Notes under the pieces: model-generated
Told to the model about the DNA's origin: nothing
Database searches by the model: none
Seen by the model: only the letters and a program-made list of their open reading frames with translations
Program-made: the position numbers and the translations under genes
Shown: in pieces, positions 36,820-45,975 of the stretch
Layout of the letters: the number at the start of each line of letters is the position of its first letter
Numbering within the stretch: the first letter of the stretch is position 1
NCBI GenBank assembly: GCA_903858115.1
Contig: CAIOHR010000193.1
Location: 28,772 to 92,771 of the forward strand
DNA: 64,000 bases
Reading direction: 5' to 3'
Origin: an uncultured Pirellula sp.
Lineage (GTDB): Bacteria; Planctomycetota; Planctomycetia; Pirellulales; Pirellulaceae

Positions 36820-37779
36820 TTAAGCCTTTCGAAGGAACGCGTTTCTCAACAATTCTAAACTCTTTGGAATCGCTTCTTTGTAATCTTCTTTTCCCTCAAA
36901 TTCGAGTGAAACCCAGCCTCGATAATTCGCTTTCTGTAAAATTCCAGCAATGCGCTGGTAATCTAACTCTAGCGTGTACCACTCGCCACCACCGTAATAC
37001 GTCTTCGCTTGCAATAGGACTGTTTTTGCAGCCAGCTTTTCAAGCTTCGGATAGGGATCCTCTAAGAAGTTTCCAGTATCCAACGTTACTTGCAAGTAAG
37101 GTGATTGAATCGCATCGACGATTCGAAGCACTCCTTCGGGAGTCAGCCCCAATCCCCAATGGTTTTCTAATCCCAAGACGACACCACATTTCTCTGCTGT
37201 TGGCAAACACCGCTGCAATGCATCGATGACCCATGGAAAGCCATCGTCCTCGGTGTAGCCCGCTAACGGCGGTTCTATACCACGATTGGCCATCAAAGCA
37301 TCAAAGCTTTTGGTCGTTCCCCAACGACCTGTGTTGACTCGCATCGTCGGAATACCAAGCTTGTAACAAAGCTCGATCTGTCCAATCGTAAGCTCGATGT
37401 TCATCCTACGGACTTCGGGATCTGGAGATATGAACCCTTGGTGTGTAGACATTCCATACAAGGGTAAACCATGGACGAACGCATGGCGTTTGATCGATTG
37501 GAGAGCCGAGTTGCTCAAGAGCTCCGTCTGCGAGAGCTGGTACAACAAAATCTCAACACCATCGAAACCGCATTCGGCTGCAAAGTCGATACACTTGCGA
37601 ACATCCTTGAACTCATCGTTCTTAAACCTCCAGAGCGAGTAAGTCGAAACTCCGATGGGGTTCGTTGTCCGTGCACCTTTCGATCGCTCAGCTCCTTCGC
37701 TGCTTCCTCGTATCGCACCGAGTGTAGCCAACGAACCACAAACGGCAGCCAATTGATTTTGGAAAGTTCGACGATGCAT
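36820..37779 (-). CDS. Sugar phosphate isomerase/epimerase-like TIM barrel, exported
   Basis: A 319-residue xylose-isomerase-like TIM barrel protein. It begins with a twin-arginine-like signal (MHRRTFQNQLAAVCGSLATL) then GVSTYSLWRF, and shows the family strands ECGFDGVEILL, GVVLGLENHWGLG, VTLDTGNFLEDP and WVSLEFEGKEDY. The metal ligands are probably Glu/Asp/His in these strands. Exported members in planctomycetes are often linked to sugar metabolism of unknown kind. Gene start at 37779 is supported by gagg eight bases upstream. No operon partner is evident. Confidence 0.8.
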   Translation of the reverse strand: MHRRTFQNQLAAVCGSLATLGAIRGSSEGAERSKGARTTNPIGVSTYSLWRFKNDEFKDVRKCIDFAAECGFDGVEILLYQLSQTELLSNSALQSIKRHAFVHGLPLYGMSTHQGFISPDPEVRRMNIELTIGQIELCYKLGIPTMRVNTGRWGTTKSFDALMANRGIEPPLAGYTEDDGFPWVIDALQRCLPTAEKCGVVLGLENHWGLGLTPEGVLRIVDAIQSPYLQVTLDTGNFLEDPYPKLEKLAAKTVLLQAKTYYGGGEWYTLELDYQRIAGILQKANYRGWVSLEFEGKEDYKEAIPKSLELLRNAFLRKA

Positions 37780-38215
37780 GATGAAACCTCATGGAACAAA
37801 ACAGCGAGATAGGATTTTTGTTTCTACCTCCTATCATACCGAGGTTTCGAACCGGCGAGCCGATCCGCCACAATGGAGAAGTAACAAAAACAGGCAAAGT
37901 TTTCGATCGACCTGGTGCGGGAGCTTAGAATCTTTGGTTCCAGATGCCATCTTTTGGGTATGAAGGTGAGATTACTGTAGCCCTATTGAGTTGAAGGATC
38001 GGGAGGGGGAAAGGCCTCTTGAGCCAAGCTGATGCACGCGCGGTCTCGTTGAGTTAAGATGCTTCGTCGTTTCAAGCAACGAAGTGAGTTGAGAGGGGTG
38101 CTGAAGCAGAATAGTTCGAGCCAAATTCGAACGATTGGGACGTAGCGCTACTTCGATCGATTGTTTTCGTTCCGAATGAGAGACGATTGTCGATGGCAAC
38201 TAGCCGATCAAACCG
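37780..38215. other. 436-base intergenic region
   Basis: No gene was recognised on either strand. It precedes the TIM barrel gene and so should contain its promoter. The end near the AroB-like gene shares a short sequence with the window end at 63784 (see finding). Confidence 0.4.
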
Positions 38216-39472
38216 TCAGCCGAGTGTCCTAGCTTCGGAGTATTGCTGAACAATCTCGATCGCTTGGAGCATCGCTTTTCGGTCGATCTCGTGAACCGAG
38301 ATACAACCGCCCACTCCGCGTAACATTGTCACCGTCAATCGTCCTCCCAAGTGTTGACGGAACTCTTCGAGTCCATCGAACAAAGCATCAGAGGAAACGG
38401 CCGGATCGAAGATGGGTAGCCCCAACTCGGTCAAGACCTTGAGCGTGGCCATCATATCAGATCGTTCCAGTCCATGTACCAAATGCGAGTAGACCGTATC
38501 GATCGCGACACCGATCGACACTGCTTCTCCATGCCGAAGACGAAACCGTGTGAGATGCTCCAGTTTATGCGCCGACCAATGCCCAAAGTCTAAAGGACGC
38601 GACTCCTGCATCTCGAAAGGATCTCCGCCGTGAGTGATATGATGCAAGTGCATCAAGACACTGGATCGAATGGCTACCATCACTGCATCCCAATCGCGTC
38701 TGGCGATCGAGGTCGCATGCTCGCATAAAAATCGAAACGCTCCAGAACTCTTTAAAAGGGATACCTTTACGGCCTCGGAAAAGCCTGCGACGAAGTCTCG
38801 ATCCGAGAGTTGTGACAACAAGGACTGATCGTTGACTACGGCCCATGGCACAGCGAACGTCCCTTTCCAATTCTTCTTTCCATAGGCGTTGATCGCGTTT
38901 TTGACTCCAACTCCGGAATCAGCCTGCGCCAAGGTCGTCGTGGGAAATCGAATCAAACGAATACCGCGATGCGCGATAGCGGCTGCGTACCCCACGGCGT
39001 CAAGCAATGCACCGCCGCCGATCACGCAAACATAGCTTCGACGGTCTAATCCATCCGCATCAATCGCACGAAAAATTTCTTCGACCGATTGCTCTTGATT
39101 CTTGATCTGTTCACCACCCAGAACAAATCGCACTGGCGATGTCAGTTCTAGTCGGTCGCTCGATCCGATGAGTCGGCGTTGAAGTTCATCGCCGATCGCC
39201 GGGTTGGCTTCGACTACGGCACGGTCCACCCAAAACTGGACACGCGCTTTTTGATGGTCGGCATGGAAAAGGGAAAGAACGTCATCCCAGTCGGATCCAA
39301 AACACTCTTTGGTGAAGCGGAGCCGCATGGTTTGCGGAACGGAAAAACTGACATCGAGCGCATCCTGTGCGACGGACCAAGGGAAGGATGTCATAGCAGA
39401 TTGATGAAAACAGGCAGGAATGCAACGTTGGCCACGGTGGGAAGGGAGCTTCAAGCCCCATGATAGTCTCAT
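38216..39472 (-). CDS. 3-dehydroquinate-synthase-like cyclase (EboD-like)
   Basis: A DHQS-superfamily enzyme. NAD and metal-binding blocks are VCVIGGGALLDAVGYAAAIAHRGIRLIRFPTT, then FSEAVKVSLLKS, HGGDPFEMQESRPLDFGHWSAHKLEHL and RLRHGEAVSIGVAID. The SRPLDFGHWSAHKLE version is what I recall from the EboD subgroup rather than from AroB. EboD proteins act in the cytosolic ebo pathway of cyanobacteria and algae, product unknown. Start at 39472 or at 39394 (MTSFPW) is uncertain. Neighbours in the window do not include other ebo genes, so the specific name stays tentative. Confidence 0.7.
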   Translation of the reverse strand: MRLSWGLKLPSHRGQRCIPACFHQSAMTSFPWSVAQDALDVSFSVPQTMRLRFTKECFGSDWDDVLSLFHADHQKARVQFWVDRAVVEANPAIGDELQRRLIGSSDRLELTSPVRFVLGGEQIKNQEQSVEEIFRAIDADGLDRRSYVCVIGGGALLDAVGYAAAIAHRGIRLIRFPTTTLAQADSGVGVKNAINAYGKKNWKGTFAVPWAVVNDQSLLSQLSDRDFVAGFSEAVKVSLLKSSGAFRFLCEHATSIARRDWDAVMVAIRSSVLMHLHHITHGGDPFEMQESRPLDFGHWSAHKLEHLTRFRLRHGEAVSIGVAIDTVYSHLVHGLERSDMMATLKVLTELGLPIFDPAVSSDALFDGLEEFRQHLGGRLTVTMLRGVGGCISVHEIDRKAMLQAIEIVQQYSEARTLG

Positions 39473-39510
39473 GGTAGCTTCGTTGCGAGGCGTTTCTGAG
39501 ACGAGCGATC

Positions 39511-40854
39511 CTATTCTTGGACAGCTCGCCCAGCTTCTTTCGGCAAATCGGATTGGGCAAAACTGATGGACACTCTGGCAACTTGACGCGGGGTCGATTG
39601 TGTCACTTTGATGTTGTACCTCCCTATTCCGATTTCCGTACCTGTTTGCGGCAGCGTTCTGGTCGCTGTGATCACCATGCCCGCAATGGTTTCGTACTCA
39701 TCCGATTCCGGAAGCTCGAGGGACATTTGGCGGTTGGCGGCAGCGACTTCCATCGTACCAGCGACGCTAAAGCCCCCGGTCGGCTCTTCCATGTACAACG
39801 GTTTCGTTTCCTCTTCATCCAGCTCATCTGCAATTTCGCCAACGATTTCTTCGAGTGCGTCTTCGATCGTGACAACTCCAATCGTTTGTTGAAATTCATC
39901 CACGACGATAGCCATATGGTTTCTTCGAACAAGAAAATCCTTGAGCAGTTCATCCACTTTGCGAGTACCGGGAATCAACCAGGCTTCTCGTAGAATACGT
40001 CGAAGCTGAGGACCGTCGAGTTGATTGTCTCCCTTGGAAAGGAGCGGTAGCAGATCCTTGACGAACAATATGCCCACGATGTTGTCCAAGGACTCTTCGT
40101 AACACGGGATTCTCGTGCGTCCAGACGATATGATACTCGTCAAGATATCTTCCCACGACAAGGAGACATCGATCGCGTCGACTTGACTTCGCGGTGTCAT
40201 GATCTGAGACACTTGGCCTTCGTCGAGATTCATCACGCTCGTAATCATGTCTCGCATGGAGCGGGTGACCAATCCATCGCGTTCCCCCACCATCACCATC
40301 TTGCGAATTTCATCTTCCAAGGATTCTTCTTCCCAAGCGCGATCGATGCGACTATCGCTCAGACGATACCCGACACTTAGAAAAAGATACTCGAGGGCAC
40401 GAAAGGGCTTGGCAATCATGCTGACCCCTTGCCACAGCCACCATGTATGAAAGAGAACTACCGAAGCGCTGTTGCGAACGAGGATTTTCGGAATCCATGA
40501 ATACAGACTGGCTAAAATTCCAGTCGCGATCACACCGACAGAAGTCAATTGCCAAATGGATATAGGGGTGCTGGCGAGCGTTCCAGCATCACCCCAATTC
40601 CATGCAAAACAGAGCCATGTGATACCGGCGGTTAACGCGATACTCGCACCCAGGATAAAGAGATAGTTCGTTGCCGTCTGTGCATCTTCGCGTCCATCCA
40701 GGATTGCTCCGAATCTCTCTCGGCGTCCTTTCATCCGAGAGTAGGCTTCGAGTGCTCGCCCGCGAAAGTTCGATAGCAAATGGTTTCCCAGACCGCCTAC
40801 GGCCGCAGCCACCAGTCCCGCTATTGATAGGATCATCCAATCGACATGAGCCAT
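39511..40854 (-). CDS. CNNM/CorC-like membrane CBS-domain protein
   Basis: A 447-residue protein with an N-terminal divergent membrane domain, then a CBS pair (VSQIMTPRSQVDAIDVSLSWEDI, GILFVKDLLPLL, HMAIVVDEFQQTIGVVTIEDALEEIVGEI) and a C-terminal CorC/HlyC transporter-associated domain (SVAGTMEVAAANRQMSLEL, YETIAGMVI). The family is linked to magnesium/cobalt handling. It starts three bases after the ybeY stop, matching the ybeY-ybeX (corC) neighbour relation known in E. coli. The start is the ATG at 40854. Confidence 0.87.
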   Translation of the reverse strand: MAHVDWMILSIAGLVAAAVGGLGNHLLSNFRGRALEAYSRMKGRRERFGAILDGREDAQTATNYLFILGASIALTAGITWLCFAWNWGDAGTLASTPISIWQLTSVGVIATGILASLYSWIPKILVRNSASVVLFHTWWLWQGVSMIAKPFRALEYLFLSVGYRLSDSRIDRAWEEESLEDEIRKMVMVGERDGLVTRSMRDMITSVMNLDEGQVSQIMTPRSQVDAIDVSLSWEDILTSIISSGRTRIPCYEESLDNIVGILFVKDLLPLLSKGDNQLDGPQLRRILREAWLIPGTRKVDELLKDFLVRRNHMAIVVDEFQQTIGVVTIEDALEEIVGEIADELDEEETKPLYMEEPTGGFSVAGTMEVAAANRQMSLELPESDEYETIAGMVITATRTLPQTGTEIGIGRYNIKVTQSTPRQVARVSISFAQSDLPKEAGRAVQE

Positions 40855-40857
40855 CGT

Positions 40858-41400
40858 CTAAAACTCAATCTCCTCGGAGGAGCCACCCCCGTGCGAATCT
40901 CCGTGCGAATCTCCGTGCGAATCTTCGGGCAAATCACTGTGTGCTTCACCGTGAGTTGGATGACGTTCCCAGCCGCGCACTCGGAGGCTCTGCAAGTAGT
41001 GACGTTCCTGGACTCGCATCTCATCGCGTTGCTCTGGTGTGTCGTCTTCGTAGCCCAGGAGGTGCAGCATGCCGTGGATTGCATACAAAAGCAATTCGTC
41101 CTCGGGTCGCCAACCTACCTCCGCTGCGACTCGCCTCGCAGTTTCCGCACCCAACAAGAGCTCGCCATCGAGAAAATCATCGTCGTCGCTTAGATTGAAA
41201 CTGATCACATCCGTTTCATAGTCATGATCCAAATACTGTCGATTGAGTTCCTTCATTTCGGGATCTGACAGAATCGCAATGGAGATACGTCCCTGCTGGA
41301 TTCCGACATCCAATGCCATCATTCGAATAGCTTTGGTCAGTCGGGAAGCATCAATAGCTTCGGTTTGGTCGGAATGATGGATCTGAACCTGGAACTTCAT
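40858..41400 (-). CDS. ybeY: Endoribonuclease YbeY, rRNA maturation
   Basis: A 180-residue YbeY. The metal motif region is AIHGMLHLLGYEDDTPEQRDEM, where the third His of HGxLHLxGYDH is Asp. It is needed for 16S rRNA 3' maturation and ribosome quality control. The C-terminal tail of about 30 residues has a repeated DSHG motif from a 12-base repeat. ATG at 41400 (MKFQVQIHHS) is preferred over a TTG at 41412. It is followed by the CorC-like gene in a two-gene operon. Confidence 0.9.
   Translation of the reverse strand: MKFQVQIHHSDQTEAIDASRLTKAIRMMALDVGIQQGRISIAILSDPEMKELNRQYLDHDYETDVISFNLSDDDDFLDGELLLGAETARRVAAEVGWRPEDELLLYAIHGMLHLLGYEDDTPEQRDEMRVQERHYLQSLRVRGWERHPTHGEAHSDLPEDSHGDSHGDSHGGGSSEEIEF
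40891..40926. repeat. 12-base in-frame repeat in the ybeY tail
   Basis: Three units of gtgcgaatctcc, the third changed at one base, encode DSHG repeats near the C-terminus on the minus strand. Copy-number change would not shift the frame. Confidence 0.9.
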
Positions 41401-41780
41401 GCATCTAGGCAATATGAGGAGACTGTAATCAACAACCGGATTGTAACCTCAGACGGCAATAGGCGGACTAGGAAAACTTTAAGCAGGCAAGCGTGTGCGG
41501 AATCTTAGGATTCATCGCGATGGTCGTCAAAATTGGTAAAAACACTTCGTTCTTAGCTCGAAATTGCCGAAAGATAGGTTTGTATTCGCAAACCATGAGT
41601 CTGGTCATAGGAGGGGGGCCTCTAAGACGAGCCGGGACAACTCGCTTCAAGCGAATTGTTCAATAGGTACGTCGAAGAGATCTTTCGAATAGAGCTGGCG
41701 AGGAAGTTTGCAGGTGCTGAAGTTGACACACAGCTCCAAAGCGCCGTTTTTCCCGCAAAAAAAACCGTAGGAGGGTTTCC
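41401..41780. other. Intergenic region upstream of the BON protein gene
   Basis: About 380 bases with no convincing gene. It must contain the promoters of the divergent ybeY and BON genes. The aggagg at 41769-41774 is a strong ribosome binding site for the BON gene. A short imperfect hairpin (acaactcgctt with aagcgaattgt) lies at about 41637-41658. Confidence 0.45.
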
Positions 41781-42842
41781 ATGCGACGATATTTTATGGG
41801 CATGGCGATCGCCTCGCTGACCGCCGGTGCACCTATGACGGCGTTCGGTGGGGATCGCGAGATCGCCGATGCCATCATCACTCAGTTGAAGCAACAGCAG
41901 TCTACAGGCAGTCTCAAGGGATTTGATATCAACTTGAGCGTCGAAGAAGGTAAAGTAATGGTCGACGGTGCCGTCGCCAACCAAAGCCAACTCGATTCGA
42001 TATTGAAGGTAGCATCTACCACTGCCGGGGTTACTCAGGTAGTGAACAACGTGAAGGTTCAGCAAGCACCGGTTGCTGCTCCAGCCGTTGAGCCATCTGT
42101 GGTTCCAGAACCTGTGGTTCCTGAAGCTGTGGTTCCAGCATCTGCAAGTGACGAAGCTCCAGCTTTGTTAAACCTGCCAGTGGCAGAGCCGGAGAGTACT
42201 GTCCGTTCTGAAGACGCGAACATTACTTCCGAAGTTCTTTCGCGATTAGGCTCTGCTCAAAAGGCAGGTAGCCTACGGAACTTCGACATCGATGTTTCGA
42301 CCGTTGAGAATGAAGTATGGGTTCGCGGTCATGTCGCTTCCCAGGAACAAAAGAATTTGGTGCTTGGTACCGTACAACGTGTTCCAGGCGTTACCCGAGT
42401 GGTGGATGAAGTAACAGTTGGACAAACCGTCCGACCTGTCAGCAACCAAACCGCCGTGGCTGCTCCAGCTTCGTCGATGCCAGTGGTTGGAAGCGGTGCA
42501 CCACGTGCATTCGCCCCAAGTACTTTGGTAAACGGATCCTTTGCTCCAGCACCGATGCAAGCGATGGGCCCTGGCCCATCCGCTCCAGTGCCTATGCAAG
42601 GGGGTCCATCCTATGGTGGTGGCGTTCCTCGCTACGATCAACCTTCGATGCCAAACTACGCTTGGCCAAGCTACGCAGCTTACCCAAACTACTCTGCTGT
42701 AACCTATCCAAAACAGTACAGCGCTTCGGCATGGCCCTACATCGGTCCATTCTATCCATACCCACAAGTGCCGTTGGGATGGAGAAAAGTAGCTTTGGAA
42801 TGGGATGACGGAATGTGGTACCTGGACTTTACTCACAAGTAA
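41781..42842 (+). CDS. Secreted protein with two BON domains
   Basis: A 353-residue exported protein (signal sequence MAIASLTAGAPMTAFGG). Two BON-type domains occur at about residues 25-95 (ADAIITQLKQQQSTGSLKGF, VMVDGAVANQSQLDSILKVAS, VTQVVNNVKV) and 140-220 (LRNFDIDVSTVENEVWVRG, VTRVVDEVTV). Between them lies a Val/Pro-rich linker of repeated VVPEPVV, and the C-terminal third is Pro/Tyr/Gln-rich. BON domains bind lipids or other surfaces and stabilise envelopes. The start has aggagg five bases upstream. The gene is followed by a good terminator at 42886-42915. Confidence 0.83.
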   Translation: MRRYFMGMAIASLTAGAPMTAFGGDREIADAIITQLKQQQSTGSLKGFDINLSVEEGKVMVDGAVANQSQLDSILKVASTTAGVTQVVNNVKVQQAPVAAPAVEPSVVPEPVVPEAVVPASASDEAPALLNLPVAEPESTVRSEDANITSEVLSRLGSAQKAGSLRNFDIDVSTVENEVWVRGHVASQEQKNLVLGTVQRVPGVTRVVDEVTVGQTVRPVSNQTAVAAPASSMPVVGSGAPRAFAPSTLVNGSFAPAPMQAMGPGPSAPVPMQGGPSYGGGVPRYDQPSMPNYAWPSYAAYPNYSAVTYPKQYSASAWPYIGPFYPYPQVPLGWRKVALEWDDGMWYLDFTHK

Positions 42843-42885
42843 ATCGAGTCCTGTAAGTCCATCTCCTATCGCCCCTCGGACGAGG

Positions 42886-42915
42886 AAAGAGCCATCGAGT
42901 CATCGATGGCTCTTT
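42886..42915 (+). terminator. Intrinsic terminator of the BON gene
   Basis: A 13-base perfect stem (aaagagccatcga with tcgatggctcttt) around a 4-base loop gtca, followed by a T-run, 44 bases after the BON stop codon. Confidence 0.88.
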
Positions 42916-42967
42916 GCGTTGAGGGAGGGTTACTTTCGCTCGCCGTGCGGTGTATTATTGGTATGCT

Positions 42968-44122
42968 ATGAAATTCCCCGTCCTGAAACACGACCATCCT
43001 GCCATGAGCTGGCAACAGCGAGAGCGCTTCCTGTTGGCGCCTTACGCCATGTTCAGCGTGCAATGCCAGGGCCGTGAGCACCCCGAAGAATCCCACTCGT
43101 ATCGCAGTCCCTTTCAACGGGATCGGGATCGGGTATTGCATAGCGCTGCCTTTCGACGCCTGAGTGGCAAAATGCAGGTCTTTACAGGAGACATGGGTGA
43201 CTATCACCGAACTCGTCTAACCCACACAAACGAAGTCTCATCGTTGGCCAGAACGATTGGCCGAGCCGTTCAACTCAACGAAGATCTGATCGAAGCGCTC
43301 GCGCTGCTCCATGATGTTGGTCATCCGCCGTTTGGACATTGCGGAGAAGATGCATTGAATGAATGCACCCAGCATCTCGGAGGCTTCTCGCATAACCGAT
43401 TCGCACTGGAACTCGTGACATTGGTCGAGCAACGCTATACGTCTTACAGTGGATTGAACCTCACTCGCGAAGTCCTAGCAGGCCAGGAGTTTCGCTCCGA
43501 CAAGGACTCTGGGTTTGCCCCGATGCTCGAAATGCAAGTGGTCGATGCCGCGGATAGCATGGCCTATGACGCACATGACGTTGACGACGCACTCAAATTA
43601 GGATTGCTGAGCTGGAAACAACTCGAGGGACTGGGGCTGGTACAACGAGCCAAAAAAGTTGCACCACTTGATCAGTGCGGCCAAGGGAATCGACGTCAAA
43701 TGTTGGTTCACGCGCTACTCGATGTTCAAATGCAAAACTTCTTGTCATCCGCCTTCGAAACACTCGCAGACATTCAACAATTAGACTCCCAGTCGGTCCA
43801 AGAACTCGGCATACGTCTGGAGATGTCGGCTGAATTTCAGTCCGACAAAGAAGAGCTAGAAGAGTTTCTATTCGAACAGGTCTACCGTCATCCAAAACTC
43901 GCGGAGATTCGTCAACGAGCGGCTACGAGGATTCATCAACTGTTCCGACTGCTGAAGGCTTATCCCGAGCGATTGCCCGAACGCTTTCAATTATGGGCCA
44001 CCCACTGGGGAGTTGAACGAGCTGTCGCGACGTACATCGCAGGCATGACGGACCGATTTTGCGATGATCAGTACGTCAATATGGTGGAACTGGGTCGAAG
44101 CCACGCGGCCGACTGGAGTTAA
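42968..44122 (+). CDS. dGTPase-like deoxynucleoside triphosphate triphosphohydrolase
   Basis: An HD-domain phosphohydrolase of 384 residues. YRSPFQRDRDRVLHSAAFRRLSGKMQVF, then the HD metal site in LTHTNEVSSLARTI, ALALLHDVGHPPFGHCGEDALNE and VVDAADSMAYDAHDVDDALKLG match the family. It would cleave dGTP or related dNTPs to nucleoside and triphosphate. The ATG at 42968 is chosen; a GTG at 42950 is in frame but less convincing. It follows the BON terminator and has its own promoter region of about 50 bases. Confidence 0.88.
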   Translation: MKFPVLKHDHPAMSWQQRERFLLAPYAMFSVQCQGREHPEESHSYRSPFQRDRDRVLHSAAFRRLSGKMQVFTGDMGDYHRTRLTHTNEVSSLARTIGRAVQLNEDLIEALALLHDVGHPPFGHCGEDALNECTQHLGGFSHNRFALELVTLVEQRYTSYSGLNLTREVLAGQEFRSDKDSGFAPMLEMQVVDAADSMAYDAHDVDDALKLGLLSWKQLEGLGLVQRAKKVAPLDQCGQGNRRQMLVHALLDVQMQNFLSSAFETLADIQQLDSQSVQELGIRLEMSAEFQSDKEELEEFLFEQVYRHPKLAEIRQRAATRIHQLFRLLKAYPERLPERFQLWATHWGVERAVATYIAGMTDRFCDDQYVNMVELGRSHAADWS

Positions 44123-44142
44123 GAATTTGGAATTGGCCGGAC

Positions 44143-44514
44143 CTACCGGCCCACGTAGGGCTGTCCGCCTGGAGCACCTGGAGGAGGTCCATAACCGGTT
44201 TGCGGATACGTACCTGTCGGAAGCGGTGCACCTGTCGGATAGCCTTGCGGCGGTGCTGCAAAGGTCGTAGGCTGACCTGGCTGTCCCGGCATCACCGCCC
44301 CTGGATTCATCGGTGTTCCCACCATCTGGCTCGGATAGACAGGCTGTTGGCCTGGTTGGGCGGCGTAGGGATAACCAGTATAAGGCCCATACGTTTGGTT
44401 CGGCATACAACTATTGCGATTGGCACATCCGATCCCAGCGAGCAACACCAAAATTACTGCGAACAACGGCATACGACGCAACGACAAGGATTTTTCTAAA
44501 CGCGCTAGTTTCAT
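44143..44514 (-). CDS. Pro/Gly/Tyr-rich lipoprotein-like protein
   Basis: A 123-residue low-complexity protein with a basic N-terminus, a hydrophobic segment FAVILVLLAGIGCANRNSC whose GIGC could be a lipobox, and then repeats such as PNQTYGPYTGYPYA, QPGQQPVYP and GYPTGAPLP. Composition resembles the tail of the BON protein. The start at 44514 is preferred over the frame extending upstream to 44718, which would cover the adjacent GT4 gene. Role is not known; a surface or envelope protein is likely. Confidence 0.55.
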   Translation of the reverse strand: MKLARLEKSLSLRRMPLFAVILVLLAGIGCANRNSCMPNQTYGPYTGYPYAAQPGQQPVYPSQMVGTPMNPGAVMPGQPGQPTTFAAPPQGYPTGAPLPTGTYPQTGYGPPPGAPGGQPYVGR

Positions 44515-44626
44515 GTTGATTCTGTCCTTGCGGCAATAAAGAAGAAGCGACGAGGGACCTCTTCCGTGGTAATTCCCGACAACCCTACAAAATCTTGCGA
44601 CCCATGAACATAGCGGTTTTGATCTT

Positions 44627-45934
44627 TCATCCACCGCCGTTGAGCAATTCATGATTGTCTGTAAGGCTTCGGTACAAATCTGTGTAGTACCGAGCTTCCT
44701 GCTGCCATGCGAACTCACGTTGAATCATCTCCACACAATTTTCTCGCATCGCCAAGAGATTCGGTGACGCTAGCGTTCGACGGATACCGTCTGCAAGAGA
44801 AAACGCGTCTTTCGAATGAGCTAGCTCACCCGTAATACCGGGACGGACAAAGTCTGGAACTCCACCTGTCTCGAAGGCCACCACTGGAGTTCCACATGCC
44901 ATCGATTCCATCCCCGTTTGCGGCAAGTTGTCTTCGATGGACGGAAGAACAAATAGATCACAAGCTGAATAGACAGTAGATAGCTCCTTTCGATTCGATA
45001 CGTAACCACAGTAATGAATCGACAATCGCTTTGCGACCTCTGGATCGATTTGTCCGTTTCCAAATACGATCGCTCGGAGAGGAGTGGACGGACTTGACTG
45101 TGTCTTGTGGAGCTCTTCCAGCGCTTCGATCATCAAGTGGAATCCCTTCCTGCGGTTATCAAATCCATCTGCGCCAAAACCTATGATCTTTGCTCCGAGT
45201 GGAAGACCCAAATTGGCCCGAGCGACGGTCCTCTCCATCGGTTGATAGTCCTCTACCATGAGGCCGTAAGGTATATGATGAAAGCTTTTGACATGCTGAA
45301 ACAGTGGACTCGCTTTTGCTTGTTCCAAGAGCCAACGGCTCGGTGCAACGACATGCAAATTGAGATTTTCTTTTAAGGCTCGCTGCTTCACCTGGAAGTA
45401 CTTATTCGAAAGATCGTTCGGACCTTGAAGAACCAATTGCGGGCAGACTCCACAACCCGTCCGAAATTTGCCACATCCGAAATCAAAGTGACATCCCCCC
45501 GTGAATGGAAACATGTCGTGCAACGTCCACACGATGGGTTGCTCTGGGGCTAAGCTATCGAAGAAACGCGGGTAATCGATCAGCCGAGGAATCCAATGCA
45601 GATGAATGATCGAATTCTGCAGCGTTACCTCTCGGGTCAGCGGAGCTTTCCCGTAGGGAAATGAAAATAGCTCGTTGCCAGGCGTCCGACCGTGAAGCGA
45701 TCGTTTCAATGCCCTCTTTTCGATTCGATACTGCAATGAAACCACCAGTTGTTTGTACCAGGTCAATCCACTATCGATAGGAGAGTAATCTGATCTGTTC
45801 GGATGCTTGGTTTTTCGCTCGCTCAAGTATCGAAACGTACTATCAACTCCGACACGCACCAAAGATTCATGAAGCCGCCGCGATGCTTGCGCAGCACCAC
45901 CCTCCAACCGTGTATTGAGATGGCAGACTCTCAT
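44627..45934 (-). CDS. Family 4 glycosyltransferase
   Basis: A 435-residue GT-B fold enzyme. The N-terminus has HLNTRLEGGAAQASRRLHESL, the donor domain begins near GLMVEDYQPMERTVARANLGL, with VIGFGADGFDNRRKGFH and LFVLPSIEDNLPQTGMESMACGTPVVAFETGG, the conserved ESMACGTPVV region. A Cys-rich patch GCHFDFGCGKFRTGCGVCP near residue 150 is unusual; it may bind zinc. It lies near scpB on the same strand (42 bases between them). Role in glycan synthesis; donor and acceptor unknown. Confidence 0.85.
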   Translation of the reverse strand: MRVCHLNTRLEGGAAQASRRLHESLVRVGVDSTFRYLSERKTKHPNRSDYSPIDSGLTWYKQLVVSLQYRIEKRALKRSLHGRTPGNELFSFPYGKAPLTREVTLQNSIIHLHWIPRLIDYPRFFDSLAPEQPIVWTLHDMFPFTGGCHFDFGCGKFRTGCGVCPQLVLQGPNDLSNKYFQVKQRALKENLNLHVVAPSRWLLEQAKASPLFQHVKSFHHIPYGLMVEDYQPMERTVARANLGLPLGAKIIGFGADGFDNRRKGFHLMIEALEELHKTQSSPSTPLRAIVFGNGQIDPEVAKRLSIHYCGYVSNRKELSTVYSACDLFVLPSIEDNLPQTGMESMACGTPVVAFETGGVPDFVRPGITGELAHSKDAFSLADGIRRTLASPNLLAMRENCVEMIQREFAWQQEARYYTDLYRSLTDNHELLNGGG

Positions 45935-45975
45935 AAGACGATCATCTGTTTAGCCATCCATAGCACTCGTTTCCA

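Noticed and set aside
36820..39472. An ebo cluster formed by the TIM barrel and the EboD-like gene
   Set aside because: The two are separated by 436 bases, the TIM barrel protein carries a twin-arginine-like signal, and no other ebo gene is present.
44515..44718. Upstream extension of the Pro/Tyr-rich gene
   Set aside because: It would run antisense to no gene but into the 3' end of the GT4 gene, and its residues are unlike a signal peptide.
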